Below, in pieces: positions 9,881 through 17,523 of a stretch of 33,156 nucleotides of DNA. Every line of letters starts with the position of its first letter. Positions within the stretch are counted from its first letter, which is position 1. The DNA is from Micrococcales bacterium. GTDB taxonomy: Bacteria; Actinomycetota; Actinomycetes; Actinomycetales; Cellulomonadaceae. A program made the position numbers and the translations under genes. The stretch spans positions 1-33,156 of the forward strand of contig JAJUHG010000004.1 of assembly GCA_029267995.1 (NCBI GenBank), written 5' to 3'. Under the pieces are notes generated by a model, which made no database searches, had not been told where the DNA came from, and was given only the letters and a program-made list of their open reading frames with translations.

Positions 9881-10621
9881 GTGAAGCCGTTCCTGCTGCT
9901 CGCGACGCGCGCCGAGGACGCCGCGGCCGACGACGAGCATGCCGCCGTCCTGCGCCACGGTGGCCTGCGCCCCGAGCAGCTCGTGCGGGTGCGCCTCGAG
10001 GCCGGACCGATGCCCAAGATCGACCTCGACGACTTCTCGGGCGTGATCGTGGGCGGCAGTCCGTTCAACTCCTCCGACGACGACGACCTCAAGTCGCCCG
10101 TCCAGCACCGCGTCGAGGCCGAGCTGCACACCCTGCTCGACGAGCTCGTCGAGCGGGACTTCCCGTTCCTCGGCGCGTGCTACGGGGTCGGCACGCTCGG
10201 CCGGCACGAGGGCGCGGTGATCGACACGACCTTCTCCGAGCCCGTCGGGCCGACGACGATCGCGCTCACCTCCGAGGGGAAGGCCGACCCGCTGCTCGCG
10301 GGGCTCCCGGAGCGCTTCGCCGCGCTCGTGGGGCACAAGGAGGCCGTCGCCCAGCTGCCCGAGCACGCCGTCCTGCTCGCGACCTCGGCCGACTGCCCCG
10401 TGCAGATGTTCCGGGTGCGCACGAACCTGTATGCGACCCAGTTCCACCCCGAGCTCGACCACGAGGGCCTGCGCCTGCGCGTCGAGACGTACCGCTCGTA
10501 CGGCTACTTCGCGCCCGAGGAGGCCGCGGGGATCCTCGCGCGCGCCGCTGGAGCCGAGCTCGCGACCGCGCACGCGATCCTGCGCCGTTTCGTCGAGCGA
10601 TATGCCGTGACCAGCAGGTGA
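9881..10621 (+). CDS. Class I glutamine amidotransferase (GMP synthase-like)
   Basis: The 246-residue protein is a stand-alone class I glutaminase-type domain. The nucleophile elbow is FLGACYGVG (Cys nucleophile) and the catalytic His is in ATQFHPELD, with the acid in the same stretch. Such free-standing proteins resemble the N-terminal domain of GMP synthase; the acceptor reaction is unknown, and some relatives cut gamma-glutamyl bonds. The GTG at 9881 is preferred to an open frame from 9776 because TACGCT (9869-9874) lies 6 bases before it with no ribosome binding site, giving a leaderless mRNA. The DAHP synthase leader begins 23 bases after its stop. Confidence 0.85.
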   Translation: MKPFLLLATRAEDAAADDEHAAVLRHGGLRPEQLVRVRLEAGPMPKIDLDDFSGVIVGGSPFNSSDDDDLKSPVQHRVEAELHTLLDELVERDFPFLGACYGVGTLGRHEGAVIDTTFSEPVGPTTIALTSEGKADPLLAGLPERFAALVGHKEAVAQLPEHAVLLATSADCPVQMFRVRTNLYATQFHPELDHEGLRLRVETYRSYGYFAPEEAAGILARAAGAELATAHAILRRFVERYAVTSR

Positions 10622-10637
10622 GAAGCGGTGGTACGGT
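10607..10637 (+). promoter_or_regulatory. Candidate promoter of the DAHP synthase leader
   Basis: GTGACC (10607-10612) and TACGGT (10632-10637) are 19 bases apart and resemble -35 and -10 boxes. The -10 lies 7 bases before the leader-peptide GTG at 10645, which places transcription start at or next to that GTG. Confidence 0.5.
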
Positions 10638-10644
10638 GCTGCGC

Positions 10645-10713
10645 GTGACGCACCTTCGTGGCTATTGGCGCTTGACGCAGGCTCCTGGTGGGAGCCCGCG
10701 GGTGCACGCCTGA
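10645..10713 (+). CDS. Tyr-Trp leader peptide of DAHP synthase
   Basis: A 22-codon frame starts at GTG 10645 and stops at TGA 10711-10713. Residues 6-9 are Gly-Tyr-Trp-Arg, with TAT and TGG adjacent at 10663-10668; TAT is notable because this genome almost always uses TAC for Tyr. There is no Shine-Dalgarno sequence, but TACGGT lies 7 bases upstream, so the peptide is probably translated from a leaderless mRNA. A hairpin begins 12 bases after the Trp codon and a terminator-like stem follows. This is the layout of an amino-acid attenuator upstream of an aromatic biosynthesis gene. The peptide and its regulatory role are inferred. Confidence 0.6.
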   Translation: MTHLRGYWRLTQAPGGSPRVHA

Positions 10714-10735
10714 CCCCACGAACCCCACCGGAGCC
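10680..10735 (+). promoter_or_regulatory. Alternative RNA structures of the attenuator
   Basis: GGCTCC (10680-10685) can pair with GGAGCC (10691-10696) as a local hairpin, or the stretch 10680-10692 can pair with 10724-10735 for 12 bp with one bulged base. The two pairings exclude each other. A ribosome paused on the Tyr/Trp codons would leave base 10680 onward just free, while one running to the stop codon would cover it. CCTGGTGG (10684-10691) can also pair with CCCCAGG (10734-10740), which would take three bases from the terminator stem. Confidence 0.5.
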
Positions 10736-10737
10736 CC

Positions 10738-10767
10738 AGGCCTTGGACGCAGCAGCGTCCGGGGCCT
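10738..10767 (+). terminator. Attenuator terminator before DAHP synthase
   Basis: A 13-bp stem (AGGCCTTGGACGC with GCGTCCGGGGCCT, including two G-U pairs) closes on the tetraloop AGCA and is followed by TCGTCGTTC. It stands between the leader peptide and the DAHP synthase ribosome binding site, so it would stop transcription before the gene unless prevented. Confidence 0.65.
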
Positions 10768-10841
10768 TCGTCGTTCAGACGGGCGCCGGCCGAGCGGTGC
10801 GGGGTCCGTCGAGGCGAACCGACCCGACCAGGAGAACCCCG

Positions 10842-11963
10842 ATGTCCCGCACGACCGCCACATCCACCCGCACGCCCGAGGCCGCGCGCGCAGAGATCCA
10901 GGCTCCCGTGAGCGACCTGCGCATCCGCGCCCTCGACCCCCTGCCCGCCCCCGCGGACCTGCTCGCCGAGCTGCCCCTGGGGACCGCCCGCGGTGACCTC
11001 GTCGCGCAGTCCCGGCGCGAGGTGCGCGAGGTCCTCACGGGCGAGGACGACCGCCTCCTGGTGATCGTGGGCCCGTGCTCGGTGCACGACCCCGAGGCTG
11101 CGCTCGACTACGCCCGCCGGCTCGCCGAGGTCGCGCACGCGCGCGCCGAGGAGCTGTGCGTCGTCATGCGCGTGTACTTCGAGAAGCCGCGCACCACGGT
11201 CGGGTGGAAGGGACTCGTCAACGACCCCCACCTCGACGGCTCGCACGACGTGCTCACCGGGCTCCGGCTCGCGCGCGAGGTGCTGCTCGGGGTGCTCGAC
11301 GCGGGGGTGCCCGCCGCGTGCGAGTTCCTCGAGCCCACGAGCCCGCAGTACCTCGCCGACGCCGTGACGTGGGGCGCGATCGGGGCGCGCAACTCCGAGA
11401 GCCAGGTGCACCGCCAGCTCGCCTCGGGGCTCTCGATGCCCGTGGGCTTCAAGAACACGACCGACGGCGACGTCGGGGCGGCCGTCGACGCGTGCGTCGC
11501 GGCCGCGGCCGAGCACGTGTTCTTCGGTGCGGACTCCCGCGGCCGGGCCGCCGCGGTCGCGACGAGGGGCAACGCCGATTGCCACGTGATCCTGCGCGGG
11601 GGACGCTCGGGACCCAACTACGGTGCCGAGGTGGTGGCCCGCACCCTTGAGCTCGCACAGCGGGCGGGGCTCGACGGTGCAGCGGCGCACGGCGTGATCG
11701 TCGACGCCTCGCACGGCAACTCGGGCAAGGACCACGTGCGCCAGGCCGAGGTCGTGCGCGAGCTCGCCGCCCGGCTCGCGGCGGGGGAGCAGGGCATCAC
11801 GGGGCTCATGCTCGAGAGCTTCCTCGTGGCCGGCGCCCAGGCTCCCGCGCCGAGCGGGCTCGTCTACGGGCAGTCCGTGACGGACAAGTGCATGGACTGG
11901 GGCACGACCGCCGAGCTCCTCGACGAGCTCGCCGCGGCGGTGCGGGCGCGGCGCACGCACTAG
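10842..11963 (+). CDS. 3-deoxy-7-phosphoheptulonate (DAHP) synthase, type I
   Basis: This enzyme condenses phosphoenolpyruvate with erythrose 4-phosphate to DAHP, the first step of the shikimate pathway to Phe, Tyr and Trp. The 373-residue protein is of the AroF/AroG/AroH type: GPCSVHDPEAALDYA, MRVYFEKPRTTVGWKGLVNDP, GARNSESQVHRQLASGLSMPVGFKNTTDG, CHVILRGG, and DASHGNSGKDHVRQ, containing the PEP- and metal-binding residues (including Cys in GPCS and His in DASH). Most actinobacteria also have a type II enzyme, so this may be one of two. The ATG at 10842 has AGGAGAA 6 bases upstream. Expression is probably controlled by the leader-peptide attenuator at 10645-10767. Confidence 0.95.
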   Translation: MSRTTATSTRTPEAARAEIQAPVSDLRIRALDPLPAPADLLAELPLGTARGDLVAQSRREVREVLTGEDDRLLVIVGPCSVHDPEAALDYARRLAEVAHARAEELCVVMRVYFEKPRTTVGWKGLVNDPHLDGSHDVLTGLRLAREVLLGVLDAGVPAACEFLEPTSPQYLADAVTWGAIGARNSESQVHRQLASGLSMPVGFKNTTDGDVGAAVDACVAAAAEHVFFGADSRGRAAAVATRGNADCHVILRGGRSGPNYGAEVVARTLELAQRAGLDGAAAHGVIVDASHGNSGKDHVRQAEVVRELAARLAAGEQGITGLMLESFLVAGAQAPAPSGLVYGQSVTDKCMDWGTTAELLDELAAAVRARRTH

Positions 11964-11984
11964 CCGAACCCGCGCGAGACAGCA

Positions 11985-12021
11985 GACGGGCGCCCGGGGA
12001 GAGATCCCTCGGGCGCCCGTC
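11985..12021. terminator. Bidirectional terminator between convergent genes
   Basis: GACGGGCGCCCGGGGA pairs over a GAGA loop with TCCC-T-CGGGCGCCCGTC: 16 bp with one bulged T. It lies 22 bases after DAHP synthase and 20 bases from the stop of the convergent SDR gene, and can serve both. Confidence 0.8.
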
Positions 12022-12041
12022 GTCGTGCGGGGGTTGCTGTC

Positions 12042-12905
12042 CTAGAAGACCGGCTTGCCGCCCGTGACCCCCAGGACCGTGCCGCTCACGTAGCTCGCCT
12101 CGTCCGAGGCGAGGAACACGTAGGCGGGTGCGAGCTCGACCGGTTGCCCGGGCCGCCCGAGCGGGGTGTCGCTCCCGAAGCCCTCGATCTTCTCCGCGTC
12201 GAACGTCGAGACGATGAGCGGGGTCCAGATCGGCCCGGGAGCTACCGCATTGACGCGGATGCCCTTCGGCCCGAGCTCGGAGGCGAGGTTGACCATGAGG
12301 TTGTTGAGCGCGGCCTTCGTCGCGGCGTAGTCGAGCAGGGGCTCGGAGGGGTCGAAGGCCTGGATCGACGTCGTGAAGATGATCGAGGAACCTTCGCCGA
12401 GCGAGGGCTCGAGGTACTTCACGAGCCAGAACGTCGAGAACACGTTCGTCTCGAAGACCTGCTCGATCTGCCCCGAGGGGAAGTCGCCGATCCCGCCCGG
12501 GTGGGCCATCTGGAACCCCGCGTTGGCGATCACGACGTCGATCCCGTCGAGCGCCTCGACCGCGTCGTGCGCGAGCTTCTTGTTCGCCTCCTCGGTCCGC
12601 AGGTCCCCCGGCAGCAGGTGGATCGTGCCACCTGCGGCCTCGACGGCTGCCTTCGTCTCCTCGGCGTCGGCCTGCTCCTGGGGCAGGTAGGAGATCGCGA
12701 CGCTCGCACCCTCCTTCGCGAAGGCGATCGCCGTCGCGCGCCCGATCCCCGAGTCGCCGCCCGTGATGAGCGCACGCTTCCCGGTGAGCCGGTCCCGACC
12801 CACGTAGGACTCCTCCCCGTGGTCGGGGACCGGCGTCATCTGCGAGGTCTCGCCCGGCCAGGACTGCTCCTGCGCCGGGACCTCGCTCGGGTAGGACTCG
12901 GTCAC
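12042..12905 (-). CDS. Short-chain dehydrogenase, general-stress (GS39/YghA-like) type
   Basis: This 287-residue classical SDR has a characteristic ~40-residue N-terminal extension (QSWPGETSQMTPVPDHGEESYVG), the cofactor motif ITGGDSGIGRA (47-57), the NAG motif in VVIANAGFQ, the catalytic YxxxK in LDYAATKAAL with Ser in TTSIQAF, and the family ending VSGTVLGVTGGKPVF. The extension places it with Bacillus general stress protein 39 and E. coli YghA, NAD(P)-dependent oxidoreductases of unclear substrate. The GTG start at 12905 overlaps the TGA of the upstream CsbD-like gene (GTGA), with AAGGA about 9 bases upstream, so the two are co-expressed and probably part of a stress response. Confidence 0.88.
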   Translation of the reverse strand: MTESYPSEVPAQEQSWPGETSQMTPVPDHGEESYVGRDRLTGKRALITGGDSGIGRATAIAFAKEGASVAISYLPQEQADAEETKAAVEAAGGTIHLLPGDLRTEEANKKLAHDAVEALDGIDVVIANAGFQMAHPGGIGDFPSGQIEQVFETNVFSTFWLVKYLEPSLGEGSSIIFTTSIQAFDPSEPLLDYAATKAALNNLMVNLASELGPKGIRVNAVAPGPIWTPLIVSTFDAEKIEGFGSDTPLGRPGQPVELAPAYVFLASDEASYVSGTVLGVTGGKPVF

Positions 12906-13072
12906 TGGAAGGCGTCCTTGACCTTCTCGCCGGCCTGCTTGAGGTTCGCCTTGGCCTGGTCGGCCTTGCCCTCGGCCTCGAGCTTCTCGTCGTCGGTCGC
13001 CTGGCCGGCCTTCTCCTTGATCTTGCCCTGCGCCTCGTCGGCGACGTTGCGGATCTTGTCGTCCGTGCCCAT
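12902..13072 (-). CDS. CsbD-like small stress protein
   Basis: This 56-residue hydrophilic, lysine- and glutamate-rich protein begins MGTDDKIRNVADEAQGKIKE and ends KQAGEKVKDAF, the CsbD repeat pattern (NxxxxxxGKxKExxGxxTxDxxLxAEGxxxQxxG). CsbD proteins are abundant general-stress proteins of unknown mechanism, under sigma B in Bacillus. The ATG at 13072 has a strong GAAGGAGGG upstream. The gene is coupled to the SDR gene by a GTGA overlap. About 120 bp of non-coding DNA separate it from the tRNA terminator; I see no clear stress-sigma promoter there. Confidence 0.9.
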   Translation of the reverse strand: MGTDDKIRNVADEAQGKIKEKAGQATDDEKLEAEGKADQAKANLKQAGEKVKDAFQ

Positions 13073-13193
13073 GTCGGTCCCTCCTTCGACGGGCCAGATC
13101 TTGGCCCGCTCTCCACGCTATGTCGGCGCGAGCCGGACCGCGCGGTGGGAGTGGTGGTGCCGGGTAGCCCGAGGACCACCCGCACAAAGAAGA

Positions 13194-13224
13194 AGTCCGG
13201 ACCTACGATCCGTAGGTCCGGACT
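13194..13224 (-). terminator. Intrinsic terminator of tRNA-Pro
   Basis: A perfect 14-bp stem (AGTCCGGACCTACG/CGTAGGTCCGGACT, 3-base loop) is followed on the minus strand by TCTTCTTTG. It lies 28 bases after the tRNA 3' end. A smaller hairpin (GATGTC-N4-GACATC, 13230-13245) lies between them. Confidence 0.85.
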
Positions 13225-13250
13225 GTTCCGATGTCTTGCGACATCACAGC

Positions 13251-13326
<76 letters not shown>

Positions 13327-13339
13327 CTGGAGCCGCATC

Positions 13340-13366
13340 AGGATAGCCGAGGCAGGGCCCTGTCAC
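13340..13366 (-). promoter_or_regulatory. Candidate tRNA-Pro promoter
   Basis: On the minus strand GTGACA (plus 13361-13366) and TATCCT (13340-13345) are 15 bases apart, and the -10 lies 13 bases before the mature tRNA 5' end. The spacing is short, so confidence is moderate. Confidence 0.45.
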
Positions 13367-13388
13367 GAAACCGGACCGCTCTCGCGAC

Positions 13389-14312
13389 TCACTCGGGGCG
13401 CGCGACGAGGTTGAGGAGGGTCGCCTCGGGTCGGCACGCGAAGCGCACGGGCGTGTACGGCGAGGTGCCCAGACCCGCACTGACGTGCAGCCACATCGAC
13501 CCCTCGCCGCCCGGGGCGTCCGGGCGGGCACCGGGCCAGCCGTGAAGCCCCTTGGCCCGACGTGTGTCGAGGTCGCAGTTCGTCACGAGCGCACCCCACC
13601 CGGGCACCGCGAGCTGCCCGCCGTGCGTGTGCCCCGCGAAGGTGAGCGAGACGCCGTCGGCGAGCATCTGGCGCAGCACGCGCGAGTACGGGGCGTGCGT
13701 CACCCCGACCCGCACGGCGCCGTCGTCGAGGGGATGGGGGGCGGGGAACTCGTCGTACCCGACGTGCGCGTCGTCCGTCCCGACGAGGTCGAGCCGTGTC
13801 TCGCGCAGCGTGAGCGCGCCCCTCCGGTTGTCGAGGTCGAGCCAGCCCGCCGAGGTGAGCTCCTTCGCGAGGAGGTCCGCGGGCAGGGCGCGCTCGGCGG
13901 CGTTCGTGTCCTCGCGCGGCCTGCCAGGACGCAGGTACTTCGCGGGGTTCTTCGCGACAGGGCCGTAGTAGTCGTTCGACCCCATGACGAACGCCCCGGG
14001 CCGGGCGAGGAGCGGCTCGAGCGCATGCAGGAGCGGGCCGAGAGCCTCGGGGTGGGCCCAGTTGTCGCCCGTGTCGACCACGAGGTCGGGGTGCAGCGTG
14101 TCGAGGTCGCGGACCCAGGCGATCTTGCTGCGCTGGCTCGGCACGAGGTGCAGGTCGGACAGGTGCAGCACGCGCAGCGGCACGGCACCCGGCTCGAGCA
14201 CCGGCACGCTCACCTCGCGCAGCGTGAACCAGCGCGCCTCGACGAGCGACCACGCGAGCGCGCCCGCCCCGGCCGCCGCGAGGTACCCGAGGGCGCGCAG
14301 GGATCGGCTCAT
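13389..14312 (-). CDS. Metallophosphoesterase (Rv3683/YkuE-like)
   Basis: This 307-residue calcineurin-like phosphoesterase begins with an uncleaved-looking hydrophobic segment ([17 protein letters not shown]), so it is probably membrane-anchored. The metal-binding motifs are in order: HLSDLHL (DxH), VDTGDNWAH (GD), GSNDYYG (the GNH[DE] site with Ser-Asn-Asp), a His in GVTHAPY, and AGHTHGGQ (GHxH). It resembles YkuE-type proteins. In M. tuberculosis the homologue Rv3683 follows ponA2, and the same order is kept here, 24 bases after the ponA2 stop, which suggests a role linked to envelope or lipid-carrier metabolism; the substrate is not known. Confidence 0.88.
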   Translation of the reverse strand: MSRSLRALGYLAAAGAGALAWSLVEARWFTLREVSVPVLEPGAVPLRVLHLSDLHLVPSQRSKIAWVRDLDTLHPDLVVDTGDNWAHPEALGPLLHALEPLLARPGAFVMGSNDYYGPVAKNPAKYLRPGRPREDTNAAERALPADLLAKELTSAGWLDLDNRRGALTLRETRLDLVGTDDAHVGYDEFPAPHPLDDGAVRVGVTHAPYSRVLRQMLADGVSLTFAGHTHGGQLAVPGWGALVTNCDLDTRRAKGLHGWPGARPDAPGGEGSMWLHVSAGLGTSPYTPVRFACRPEATLLNLVARPE

Positions 14313-14336
14313 GGGAGTCTCGGCGGGCGGGGCGGG

Positions 14337-16817
14337 TCAGTCGCCGCGGCCCGGGCGGTCACGGTCACGGCCCGGACGGTCCCGGTCACGGTCCCGTTCG
14401 TCCCGGTCGCGGTCCTTGCCGCGGTCGCGGTCGTCCTCGCAGCCACGTGGTGCCTTGCCGCGCCCGTTCCACTTGTCGCACGGATCCGGCTCAGGGCCGT
14501 CGGAGACCTTGAGCGTGATGATGCTGCCCTTCGACACGCGCGCGCCCGCACCGATCGACTGGGAGCTGATGCGGCCCTTCTGGACCGAGTCGGAGTACTC
14601 CTTCTCGACGTTGCGCGCGACGTTGAACCCGGCGCGGGTCAGCGTCGAGCGAGCCTCGGACTCGCTCATCCCGACGACGTTCGGGACGGTCGCCTGGGGC
14701 CCGTACAGCTGGCGCTGGTTGACGCCCGGGAACTCGATGACCTTCTTGCCCTCGTGGGCCGCGGTCATGAACCGCTTCCACGTCGGGGCCGCGATCGACG
14801 AGCCCCACATGTAGCTGTGCCACGTGCCGTTGACCCGCACGTTGCGCATCGGCTTGAGGCCCTCGGAGTGCCCGACCCAGACCGCGGTCGACATCTGCGG
14901 GGTGTACCCGACGAACCACGTGTGCCAGTTCATGTTCGTCGTGCCCGTCTTGCCCGCCGAGGGGCGGCCGGGCAGACCGCCCGTCCTGCGCGCCGAGCCC
15001 TCGGTGAGGACCTTCGAGAGCGCGTAGGTCACGGCGTTCGCGACCTCCTTCGAGATCGCCTGGTGGCAGCTCGCCGAGGGGACCGGGATCTCCTTGCCGT
15101 TCGCGTCCGTGATGCTCGTGATCGCGATCGGCTTGCAGTACTCGCCCTCCGCGGCGAGGGCGGCGTACGCTGCGGCCATCGTGAGCGGGGAGACGTCCTG
15201 GGAACCCAGCACGTTCGCCGGCATGACGTCGATCGGCTCGCCCGTGGCCTGTCGGACACCGAGCGCCTCGGCGGCCTCGAAGATGCGGCACAGGTCGATC
15301 TGGTTGGCCATCGCCATGAAGCCTGAGTTGACGGAGTTCGCGGTCGCCTTGAGCACCGTGATCGGTCCCGAGTCGTTGCCCTCGGCGTTCGCGGGGTTGT
15401 ACGGCGACTGCGTCACAGGCCCGTCGACGCACGAGGCGGTCCACGAGTCCGGCTTGTACTCGCGCCGCGTCGCGTCGATCACCTGGTTGAGGCCGTTGCC
15501 CTCCTGGAGCCACGCGACGAGCGCGAACGGCTTGAACGTCGACCCGGGCTGGAACCCCTTCGACCCGCCGTAGGCGAAGTCGGTGTTGTAGTTGATCGAC
15601 GTCTCCCACTCCTTCGTCGAGGGGGAGGGGTTGTAGACGCGGTTCTGGGCCATCGCGAGGATCTCGCCCGTGCCCGGCTCGACGACCGTCATGGCAGCCG
15701 CGATGCCCGACTCGTCCTTGCGCCCGACGGCGGCCCGGATCTCCTTGTCCGCGAGGTTCTGCAGCTTGCGGTCGAGGGTCGTGTGGATCTCGAGACCGCC
15801 GCGGTACAGCCGGTCGGTGCGCTCGTCCTTCGTCTCGCCGAACACGGGGTCGTTCGCGATGACCTTCGTGACGTAGTCGCAGAAGTACGCCGACTTGCCG
15901 GCCGAGGTGCAGCCGAGGCGGGTGGTCTGCACGTCGAGCGTGTCCGCGAGCGGTGTCGCGATGCCCCTGTCGTACTCCGCCTGCGTGATGTACCCCTGGT
16001 CGAACATGAGCGCGAGAACGGTGTTACGGCGCTTCTCGGAGGCCTCGGGGTTGCGCTCGGGGTCGAGCGCGGTCGGGCTCTGCGTGACACCCGCGAGCGT
16101 CGCAGCCTGGAGGTAGTCGACCTCGGAGGCGTGGACGCCGAAGTAGTACTGCGCGGCTGCCTCGACGCCGTACACCGAGACCCCGAACTGCGCGATGTTG
16201 AGGTAGCGCTCGAGGATCTGGTCCTTCGTGTACTTCTTCTCGAGCGCGATCGCCGTCTTCATCTCGCGCAGCTTGCGTGCGTAGCCCTCGTTGCCCTCCG
16301 CGGTGCGTGCCGCCTCGATGCCCTCGAGGTCACCCTCGCGTGCGGCGCGCTCGATCAGGACGTTCTTGACGTACTGCTGCGTGAGCGTCGACGCGCCGCG
16401 CGTCTCGTCGGTCGTCGCGGACTTGAAGGCAGCGCTCAGGATCGACGTCGCGTCGACACCGCCGTGCTCGTAGAACCGCTTGTCCTCGACCGCGATCACG
16501 GCCTGGCGCATGATCGGGGCGATGTCCTTGAGCGGCACGACGATGCGGTTCTCGTGGTAGAAGGTCGCAAGCACCTTGCCCTTGCGGTCGTAGATCGTCG
16601 AGCGCTGCGAGAGCGGCTGCTCGGCGAGCTCGGAGGGCAGGTCGTCGAAGACCTCCTCGACCGTGTTCGTCAGGGCCTTCGTCCCCGCCACCGCGGGCAC
16701 GACGAGGCCCGCCGCGACGACTCCGCCGACCCCCGCGACGAGGAGGAAGGACAGGAAAAGCGCGACGGCCTGGAACACGGTGACCTGGCGGCCCCGGGGC
16801 CGGGGTGCTTGTGGCAT
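14337..16817 (-). CDS. ponA2: Bifunctional penicillin-binding protein PonA2 with PASTA domain
   Basis: The 826-residue class A PBP polymerises and cross-links peptidoglycan outside the membrane. It has a membrane anchor at about 13-43, a GT51 glycosyltransferase domain with the catalytic Glu111 in AVEDKRFYEHGG and GASTLTQQYVKN (141-152), a transpeptidase domain with Ser426 in GSTFKP, SVN (495-497) and KTGT (623-626), one PASTA domain (about 708-773), and an extremely Arg/Asp-rich tail (794-826). One PASTA domain and synteny with whiB4 and the metallophosphoesterase identify PonA2. A longer frame reaches 17027 but runs into whiB4; ATG 16817 is preferred, with TACCCT 7 bases upstream. GGGGG just before the ATG could be either spacer or a weak ribosome binding site. 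Confidence 0.93.
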   Translation of the reverse strand: MPQAPRPRGRQVTVFQAVALFLSFLLVAGVGGVVAAGLVVPAVAGTKALTNTVEEVFDDLPSELAEQPLSQRSTIYDRKGKVLATFYHENRIVVPLKDIAPIMRQAVIAVEDKRFYEHGGVDATSILSAAFKSATTDETRGASTLTQQYVKNVLIERAAREGDLEGIEAARTAEGNEGYARKLREMKTAIALEKKYTKDQILERYLNIAQFGVSVYGVEAAAQYYFGVHASEVDYLQAATLAGVTQSPTALDPERNPEASEKRRNTVLALMFDQGYITQAEYDRGIATPLADTLDVQTTRLGCTSAGKSAYFCDYVTKVIANDPVFGETKDERTDRLYRGGLEIHTTLDRKLQNLADKEIRAAVGRKDESGIAAAMTVVEPGTGEILAMAQNRVYNPSPSTKEWETSINYNTDFAYGGSKGFQPGSTFKPFALVAWLQEGNGLNQVIDATRREYKPDSWTASCVDGPVTQSPYNPANAEGNDSGPITVLKATANSVNSGFMAMANQIDLCRIFEAAEALGVRQATGEPIDVMPANVLGSQDVSPLTMAAAYAALAAEGEYCKPIAITSITDANGKEIPVPSASCHQAISKEVANAVTYALSKVLTEGSARRTGGLPGRPSAGKTGTTNMNWHTWFVGYTPQMSTAVWVGHSEGLKPMRNVRVNGTWHSYMWGSSIAAPTWKRFMTAAHEGKKVIEFPGVNQRQLYGPQATVPNVVGMSESEARSTLTRAGFNVARNVEKEYSDSVQKGRISSQSIGAGARVSKGSIITLKVSDGPEPDPCDKWNGRGKAPRGCEDDRDRGKDRDRDERDRDRDRPGRDRDRPGRGD
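14340..14438 (-). repeat. Short tandem repeat coding the RD-rich PonA2 tail
   Basis: The 3' end of ponA2 is built from repeated hexamer-like units (CGGTCA/CGGTCC on the plus strand) that encode alternating Arg-Asp with two PGRDRD copies. Repeats of this type change length by slippage; the tail should be variable between strains. Confidence 0.7.
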
Positions 16818-16930
16818 GGCCCCCAGGGTACGCGAGGAGCCCCGCGCGAGCCCCGTACAGCGGTGGACGTTCCGTGAGGATTCCGCGCCTCGTGGGACCT
16901 GCCTGAACGTCAGCCAGGAGCCGTTCGCAC

Positions 16931-16970
16931 GTTTGGACGATTTCCAAACCGGCGGTCGCGGGGGTACGGT
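16931..16970 (+). promoter_or_regulatory. Candidate whiB4 promoter with inverted repeat
   Basis: A perfect inverted repeat GTTTGG-N7-CCAAAC (16931-16949) is followed 15 bases later by TACGGT (16965-16970), a plausible -10 for whiB4. The repeat would cover the -35 region, as an operator would. Transcription from about 16977 gives a 40-base leader containing AAGGGGA. Confidence 0.5.
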
Positions 16971-17017
16971 CCGGTGTCCACAGGAGTCAACGACGACTTC
17001 TCGAAGGGGATGCATCT

Positions 17018-17323
17018 GTGACTGCACTTGCTCAAGACGTCCACTGGCAGGCCCGTGCCGCGTGCCACACGGTCGAGCCTGACTCGCTCTTCGTGCAAGG
17101 AGCCGCGCAACGCGAGGCTCGCACCGTGTGTCAGGGCTGCCCGGTCCGCCTCGAGTGCCTCGCCGACGCGCTCGACTCGCGCACGGAGTTCGGCGTGTGG
17201 GGCGGACTGACCGAACGCGAGCGGCGCGCGCTGCGCCGACGTCGGCCCGACGTCACCTCGTGGCGTGAGCTGCTCGTGGTCGAGGGAGCGAGCCCCGAGG
17301 CTCTTCTGCGCGCCTCGTCCTGA
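17018..17323 (+). CDS. whiB4: WhiB family iron-sulfur regulator WhiB4
   Basis: WhiB4 is a redox-sensing [4Fe-4S] transcription factor; in M. tuberculosis its apo-form binds DNA after oxidation. This 101-residue protein has the four cluster cysteines (Cys16, Cys38, Cys41, Cys47, with CxxC between 38 and 41), the GVWGG turn (59-63) and the basic C-terminal tail ERRALRRRRPDVTSW. The stretch LFVQGAAQREA and EFGVWGGLTERERRAL match WhiB4 closely, and its position divergent from ponA2 is the same as in mycobacteria. It starts at GTG 17018 after AAGGGGA. The divergent promoter region is about 200 bp and contains an inverted repeat. Confidence 0.92.
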   Translation: MTALAQDVHWQARAACHTVEPDSLFVQGAAQREARTVCQGCPVRLECLADALDSRTEFGVWGGLTERERRALRRRRPDVTSWRELLVVEGASPEALLRASS

Positions 17324-17361
17324 CCTCTTCCGCGGCCCGGGCGAGCGGTAGGCTCGCGAGC

Positions 17362-17523
17362 ATGGCCACCACGTGGGAGTACGCAACGGTTCCGCTCATC
17401 ATCCACGCCACGAAGGCGATCCTCGACCAGTGGGGCGAGGACGGCTGGGAGCTCGTGCAGGTCGTCAACGGGCCCGACGGTGGTCTCGTGGCCTACCTCA
17501 AGCGGCCGCGGGAGCAGTCGTGA
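17362..17523 (+). CDS. DUF4177 small protein (Rv3678A-like)
   Basis: This 53-residue protein begins MATTWEYATVPLIIHATKAI and contains LDQWGEDGWELVQVV, the DUF4177 pattern. Function is unknown. It has the same place in mycobacteria, next to the RidA-like gene. There is no Shine-Dalgarno sequence; TAGGCT at 17349-17354 lies 7 bases before the ATG, so it probably has its own leaderless promoter apart from whiB4. Its TGA overlaps the GTG of the RidA-like gene (GTGA), so the two are translated together. Confidence 0.85.
   Translation: MATTWEYATVPLIIHATKAILDQWGEDGWELVQVVNGPDGGLVAYLKRPREQS

Noticed and set aside
13353-13362. Palindrome CAGGGCCCTG between tRNA-Pro and the metallophosphoesterase gene
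   Set aside because: It has no loop and no T-run, and a 10-bp GC palindrome is expected by chance in this composition.
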